From contig NZ_LMSP01000004.1 of assembly GCF_001429545.1 (NCBI RefSeq), forward strand, positions 120,955-184,954: DNA of 64,000 bases, read 5' to 3'. The DNA comes from Paenibacillus sp. Soil787 (GTDB taxonomy: Bacteria > Bacillota > Bacilli > Paenibacillales > NBRC-103111). Both the position numbers and the translations under genes were made by a program. Under the pieces are notes generated by a model. The model saw only the letters and a program-made list of their open reading frames with translations. It did no database searches and had not been told where the DNA came from. This document shows, piece after piece, positions 60,482-64,000 of this stretch. Position 1 is the stretch's first letter. Each line of letters opens with the position of its first letter.

Positions 60482-60607
60482 TGTCATAATTAGTGAGAAT
60501 ATTGAAGTCATAAACGTTGATTTATCCAGCCGTTCTTTCATAATTAGTGAGAATAGATTCGTTCCAGGTATCTTAAGGATGCGGTTATTTTCATAATTAG
60601 TGAGACT
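60482..60607. mobile_element. Tn7-like transposon end, facing right, three spaced sites
   Basis: Starting TGTCATAATTAGTGAGAAT at 60482, the 17-mer TCATAATTAGTGAGAAT recurs at 60484-60500, 60538-60554 and (one change) 60591-60607, spaced 54 and 53 bp. Three spaced direct repeats behind a terminal TGT are the architecture of a Tn7-type left end. A TniB/TnsC-like ATPase relic lies 160 bp further in. Confidence 0.65.
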
Positions 60608-60717
60608 ATCTGCAAATGTAAATTTGTATATTTATTCATTATAATGTATAACCGAAATGAATCCTGTTTTGGATTAGAGTTTCCTTCGTGTGCATTCTTT
60701 TCCTAAGACAAAAAAAG

Positions 60718-60757
60718 AACACGATAACCCAAAATGGGTTCGTGTTGCTTTTTTTGA
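60718..60757. terminator. Bidirectional terminator after the TniB-like relic
   Basis: AACACGA-ACCC...GGGT-TCGTGTT forms a hairpin with an A-run on the left and TTTTTTT on the right, so it can work in both directions. It lies just downstream of the TniB-like relic on the minus strand. Confidence 0.75.
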
Positions 60758-60769
60758 ATTTACATTTAA

Positions 60770-61256
60770 TCAAGCAATCAGACTATAATGTATACTTCTC
60801 CTATTAATGTTTGCTATATTTAGAGTTTCTATACGAGATTGTAACGGTAAAGTCCCGATGTACAGAACTTTTATATTGGTCTGATACACAAACCGGAACA
60901 ATAATGAAAAATGCTTCAGCATCATTCTATTTGATATTAATAGATTTTGTGAGTCATCAATCACTAGAATCAAGAATCGAGATAATGTTAATAATAGCTG
61001 ATTTTCCAATTCTAATGTAGTATTTCGTTGCGGATTAAGATCCATCTTTCGTAATAATGAAATGATAAACTCTTTCTCACTACCACTTCTAGGAACGTTA
61101 GTTAGTACTGCTGAATTAACAATAGTTATTCTATTGATATCTTCACATTGCTTTGCAAAGAGTGACTTGCCAATTCCAGAATATCCATCAACAAACATAA
61201 AATCAGCTGGGGAAGTTTAAAAATTCTCAATTTCCGATTTTAGACTATTAAACATT
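60770..61256 (-). pseudogene. TniB/TnsC-like transposition ATPase with an in-frame stop, truncated
   Basis: The protein starts MFNSLKSEIENF, where a TAA (61218-61220) interrupts the frame. It resumes in the same frame TSPADFMFVDGYSGIGKS with the Walker A motif, then Walker B LVIDDSQNLL and the sensor-like KVLYIGTLPLQSR. This order (short N-terminal helix, GxSGxGKS, LLIDExHNLL, GT) is that of TniB/TnsC AAA+ regulators of Tn5053/Tn7-type transposition. The usual length is about 280-330 residues; here about 160 codons remain and the C-terminal lid is missing. The Walker B Glu is Asp. The neighbouring transposon end supports the assignment. Confidence 0.7.
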
Positions 61257-61396
61257 CTTCTCACGCCCAACTTAAGTACCAGTTATTATATAATTATTTC
61301 CAAACATTAGAAATTATAAACATATTTCGTTCGAATTAAAATTAATATAGACTTCAATCAGTTAGGAGGAATAATGATGCTTCTATCTATTTTCAC

Positions 61397-61930
61397 TTAT
61401 ACTTTTTTTGAAAAGGTTAAATTTCTCGCTCTATTCATAATTTTAATAAAAGTTTGAAGGTCCTCTGTTGCAACATCCTCATTCGTTTTTGCAGGAGCAG
61501 AGTCATTGTAATTTCTTTGATTTTTCAGTTCATTTATTTCCAACTTTAACTTCGAATTCTCGTTTATTAACTGTTCAAATTTTTGAGCTTGATCCCTTGC
61601 TATCTTTATGATTTGGTTAAAAGCCTCTTCATATTTAGGTCCTATACTTCCATATGCAAGAGAAGAAACAGAAGTTACACGAACTTGTTGTTTTTGTTGT
61701 TTTAAATTCATCCTAAACGATTTAGCATCATTTATCTCAGTTTCGTATTGTGATCTTAGTTCTTTATTCCATCGAAACCCACATGCAGCCGCGGTACGGT
61801 TCAATTGAGAGGCTGATTCCTCAAAGGCTGCAAGTTGAGTACTACCATTTTTAATATGACTAATAACTGTTTGTACTAGTGTTAAATCATGACTTTTTTC
61901 CCAAGCATCTTCTCGTCTCTTTTCTTTCAT
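61397..61930 (-). CDS. RsfA-like Myb/SANT-domain regulator
   Basis: A protein of 177 residues. The N-terminal SANT/Myb-like domain reads REDAWEKSHDLTLVQTVISH and continues with QLAAFEESASQLNRTAAACGFRWN, the conserved pattern of the RsfA family (prespore-specific regulator of Bacillus). A coiled coil (FEQLINENSKLKLEINELK) and a variable tail follow. A GGTGG site precedes the ATG. B. subtilis RsfA is longer (about 258 residues), so this could be a YlbO/RsfA-type paralogue. It lies among transposon relics and may be cargo or a flanking chromosomal gene. Its targets are unknown. Confidence 0.82.
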   Translation of the reverse strand: MKEKRREDAWEKSHDLTLVQTVISHIKNGSTQLAAFEESASQLNRTAAACGFRWNKELRSQYETEINDAKSFRMNLKQQKQQVRVTSVSSLAYGSIGPKYEEAFNQIIKIARDQAQKFEQLINENSKLKLEINELKNQRNYNDSAPAKTNEDVATEDLQTFIKIMNRARNLTFSKKV

Positions 61931-61992
61931 TCTAATCCACCTTCTTTACTATGTTATTAGAGATTGTTACCTGTAATATTAATTTTATTCAA

Positions 61993-62047
61993 AGTAAATG
62001 CATAAAAGACCCACATTTAGTATATGTAGGTCTTTTATGCATTTACT
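61993..62047. terminator. Terminator with perfect 19-bp arms
   Basis: AGTAAATGCATAAAAGACC (61993-62011) is exactly complementary to GGTCTTTTATGCATTTACT (62029-62047), with a 17-base loop that can pair further. It lies 20 bases after the AAA_13-type frame stop and before the RsfA-like gene, and would separate the two transcripts. Confidence 0.7.
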
Positions 62048-62066
62048 AATTGATTGAAACTCTTAA

Positions 62067-63257
62067 TCAAGTAGTAATACCAATACTATTCATTAAGGCA
62101 GAAAATTGATCTGGATCTTCTTTTAGCTTATTTATGATTAACTTAGCGGCTGATACCATTTCAGGTACTTCAACTGGCATAATAGCTCTTTCAATAGAAC
62201 CGCTCAAATGCGAATACTCATTATTAATTCTATCTATCAGTATTGGCGGAATATTATCAGTTCCAAAGAATCGTTGAATCTTGTCATCCGAATAATCAGG
62301 ATATTTAAAGTAGAGATATATCTCTAAGAATTTCCTTGCATTATTCCCGAAATTGTAAAATAACTCATAATTAGTATCGTCAACGTTAGCAATGCAAGAA
62401 CATTTAAAAATACAGGAAAATAGGTAGTTAAACTCCGTTCCATATTCTTTTAAGCATTTTGGCATTTGAAGAATAGTTGAGTAATGACCTTGCCTATTGA
62501 TGATAAAGTATTGTTTACCACTATTCTTGAGTCTACCATTAGCCTGTTGTTCATAGCTATTCAAGCGTCTAAGGTACTTCAAAAAATCAAGATTGTGCGT
62601 TGAAACAAATATTTGTTCAAATATATCCTTCTCTGCTAATTCAGCAACGATTAAGCTAAAAACAAAAAAAATATGATTCGCATCTAAACTGGAAATTGGG
62701 TCATCAATCCAAATGATAGGCTTACTATCCTTCGTATTTACATCATCTAACTTCGCCATAAAATAGCAGAAGGCAATTAAACTACATTCACCTTCGCTAA
62801 GATGGTAAGCTCGTTTACCACCTCGAACAATTTCGAACCGAATTTTCTTTTCTCCATTTTCAATGCCTTCGATAGCTTGTAATGAAAGAAATTCATGACC
62901 GAAAAAATCGGCTAAGTACTTATTTACTCTTAAAGCACCTTTTTCTTCATCATTGAGTTGACGTTTGAGATCCTGTATTTTATCTAACTTAGCATTAATC
63001 TCGAATTTAAGATTTTCAAGTGCTTTCTTCTCAATATCTAGTTTATTTTTTAAACCGTCAATATTCAATACAATTGCGCTATAACCAATCGCTGTACAAA
63101 AATCGTAAATTTCCTGACTTAAGAGCGCCATTTTCGCCGTGGACTGTTCTTTACTTAGCTTATTGGAGAAATCATTGGAGCGATTACGCAACTCTTCATA
63201 GCCTTTCCAAATTTGGAGGAGCTCTTCAGAGTAATCCAACGGACTTTCGAAAGACAT
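62067..63257 (-). pseudogene. N-terminally truncated AAA_13-type ATPase (RloC/PrrC-like defence family)
   Basis: The frame of 396 residues holds only the C-terminal half of an ABC/SMC-like ATPase. It has a coiled coil (about 65-105), the ABC signature YHLSEGECSLIAFCYF, Walker B PIIWIDDPISSLD and the H-loop STHNLDF, then a C-terminal helical region. The Walker A P-loop and the first half of the head (about 250-350 residues) are absent, and nothing upstream restores them. The ATG at 63257 has no close ribosome site. AAA_13 proteins include anticodon-nuclease ATPases of the RloC/PrrC type and other anti-phage modules, so this may be a relic of a defence gene. It cannot hydrolyse ATP as it stands. 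Confidence 0.7.
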
Positions 63258-63488
63258 GGAAACCGTTATAGCTTTCTTCCTTCTAGGGGATTACTTATAA
63301 AACTTCAGTAACGTTGCATAAATCATAACATCGACAATTATTATAATTTTCTGAAATCTTATATTTTTGTGTAAGAGCTAAAAAATGACGGAGGTCTCTC
63401 GATCAGGCAGTTGCTGTCCATTTGGTATTTATATCCATTTTAATTGGCGGTTTTGTTCTGATCCAATCGCTACACGGCTACATTTCCC

Positions 63489-63635
63489 TCAGGCTTTTTT
63501 CTGTCGACCTTTTAAGGTTCGACTTGGCGGACGTGTTACAGCCTCCTTAAAGTTATCCCAAGGTTTCCATAACAATGTTTTCAAGATATCCACAAGCTCC
63601 GACAGTGGCTTTTTGGTCTCCAGCTCCAATTTCAT
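63489..63635 (-). pseudogene. C-terminal gene fragment of unknown identity, perhaps transposase
   Basis: A 48-codon minus-strand frame starts MKLELETKKPLSELVDIL, continues with LWKPWDNFKEAVTRPPSR, and ends with a basic tail LKGRQKKA. In the same frame a few codons upstream read WICLIAYCLDLL before a stop. The hydrophobic-then-basic layout is compatible with a transposase C-terminus, but I do not recognise the family. Confidence 0.35.
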
Positions 63636-63639
63636 CAAC

Positions 63640-64000
63640 AAGTCCAAACAGTATGCAATGAGACAAATCCACTATAGCAATTATTGCGCAAAATATAATC
63701 TGAAAGACCTCCAATTGTTGAAATACGGACTGGTTAATGTTATTTCGGAGATTCTTGCCGAAACATACGAGCATGAATTTGTAGAGGTCGAAGAAGACCA
63801 AGTTCTTGATCCAGGGTCAAACGGAGGATGCCAAAGATATATTGTCGGATATGATCCGGCATGCATCTCAATATAGCTACACCATACTCAATTCCGTCCT
63901 TATCAGGTTGCTGTTATCCATCCGTTATGCGATTGAAATTCTGGAAGCCAATCATCACATCAAAGTGAATACATCCGTATATGCATCCGATCTATCCTCC
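63640..64000 (+). pseudogene. Decayed fragment of a YesN/AraC-type regulator at the right edge
   Basis: Plus-strand codons read LKDLQLLKYGLVNVISEILA and HEFVEVEEDQVL in one frame. They then continue in another frame (open from 63785 to the window end) with IQGQTEDAKDILSDMIRHAS and LIRLLLSIRYAIEILEANHH. This pattern (LKY...NVI.E.L, VEVEEDQ, then helices) resembles the domain that precedes the helix-turn-helix in large AraC/YesN-type regulators. The frame change near 63810 implies a frameshift. No start codon with a ribosome site was found. The rest of the gene lies outside the window. Confidence 0.35.

Noticed and set aside
60348..60607. The AATTAGTGAGAAT repeats as a CRISPR array
   Set aside because: The repeats change orientation, are only 17 bp and vary in spacing; transposon-end architecture explains them better.
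63385..63876. A single plus-strand gene covering 63385-63876
   Set aside because: The first half lacks protein-like motifs and overlaps a minus-strand fragment; only the last third looks coding, and it changes frame near 63810.
1..64000. tRNA, rRNA, riboswitch or T-box elements
   Set aside because: No cloverleaf, ribosomal RNA core sequence or known riboswitch core was recognised by eye; a covariance-model search could not be run.

Overview
The window looks like chromosomal DNA of a plant-polysaccharide-degrading, endospore-forming Firmicute of the Paenibacillaceae type (Paenibacillus/Cohnella-like). The reasons are the many AAAGGAGG-type ribosome sites, YesM/YesN-type two-component systems beside LplABC-type sugar transporters, CcpA-type cre sites, an RsfA-like sporulation regulator and a quinol oxidase operon. 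No tRNA, rRNA or CRISPR array was seen.

Region 1 (1-26.3 kb, almost all on the minus strand) is a hemicellulose/cellulose utilisation locus. It has one ABC importer at the left edge and two secreted GH5 endoglucanases with CBM_X2-CBM46 tails. Cytoplasmic enzymes process imported oligosaccharides: GH3, GH43, GH42, a GH2 beta-glucuronidase, two SGNH esterases (one like acetylxylan esterase Axe2) and an APH-like kinase. A YesMN-type two-component system and a second importer (solute-binding protein plus two permeases) follow. Extracellular endo-enzymes feed the importers, and the intracellular exo-enzymes and esterases finish the oligosaccharides. Several cre sites suggest CcpA control. Decay is conspicuous: a collapsed GH95 gene, a solute-binding-protein stub, and a decayed second copy of the two-component system.

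Region 2 (27.5-31.7 kb) is an AT-richer cyoABCD quinol oxidase operon abutting a stub of a molybdopterin oxidoreductase.

Region 3 (31.9-48.0 kb) has an Orn/Lys/Arg decarboxylase, a MocR regulator, a DJ-1/PfpI protein under a CsoR/FrmR-like operator, and an eleven-gene tightly packed operon bounded by a second, closely related MocR regulator. The operon carries five families of the nitrogen-starvation/Nit1C cluster: Sll0783/MSMEG_0572, radical SAM MSMEG_0568, GNAT MSMEG_0567, AIR-synthase-like Sll0787 and glycosyltransferase MSMEG_0565. These are combined with a two-domain CN-hydrolase whose second domain is catalytically dead, a MetF-like protein, an amidohydrolase, a KAS III, an FMN reductase and a sugar-nucleotidyltransferase. 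I consider this the best candidate for an undescribed pathway.

Region 4 (48.0-60.0 kb) has a 1326-residue secreted beta-helix/CBM32/LamG protein with a decayed extra LamG repeat past its stop, a third importer, and a divergent YesMN pair.

Region 5 (60.0-64.0 kb) is a mobile-element graveyard. It has IS3-like fragments, two head-to-head Tn7-like transposon ends with repeated transposase-site motifs, a nonsense-mutated TniB/TnsC-like ATPase, an RsfA-like regulator, an N-truncated AAA_13 ATPase, and decayed fragments up to the right edge.
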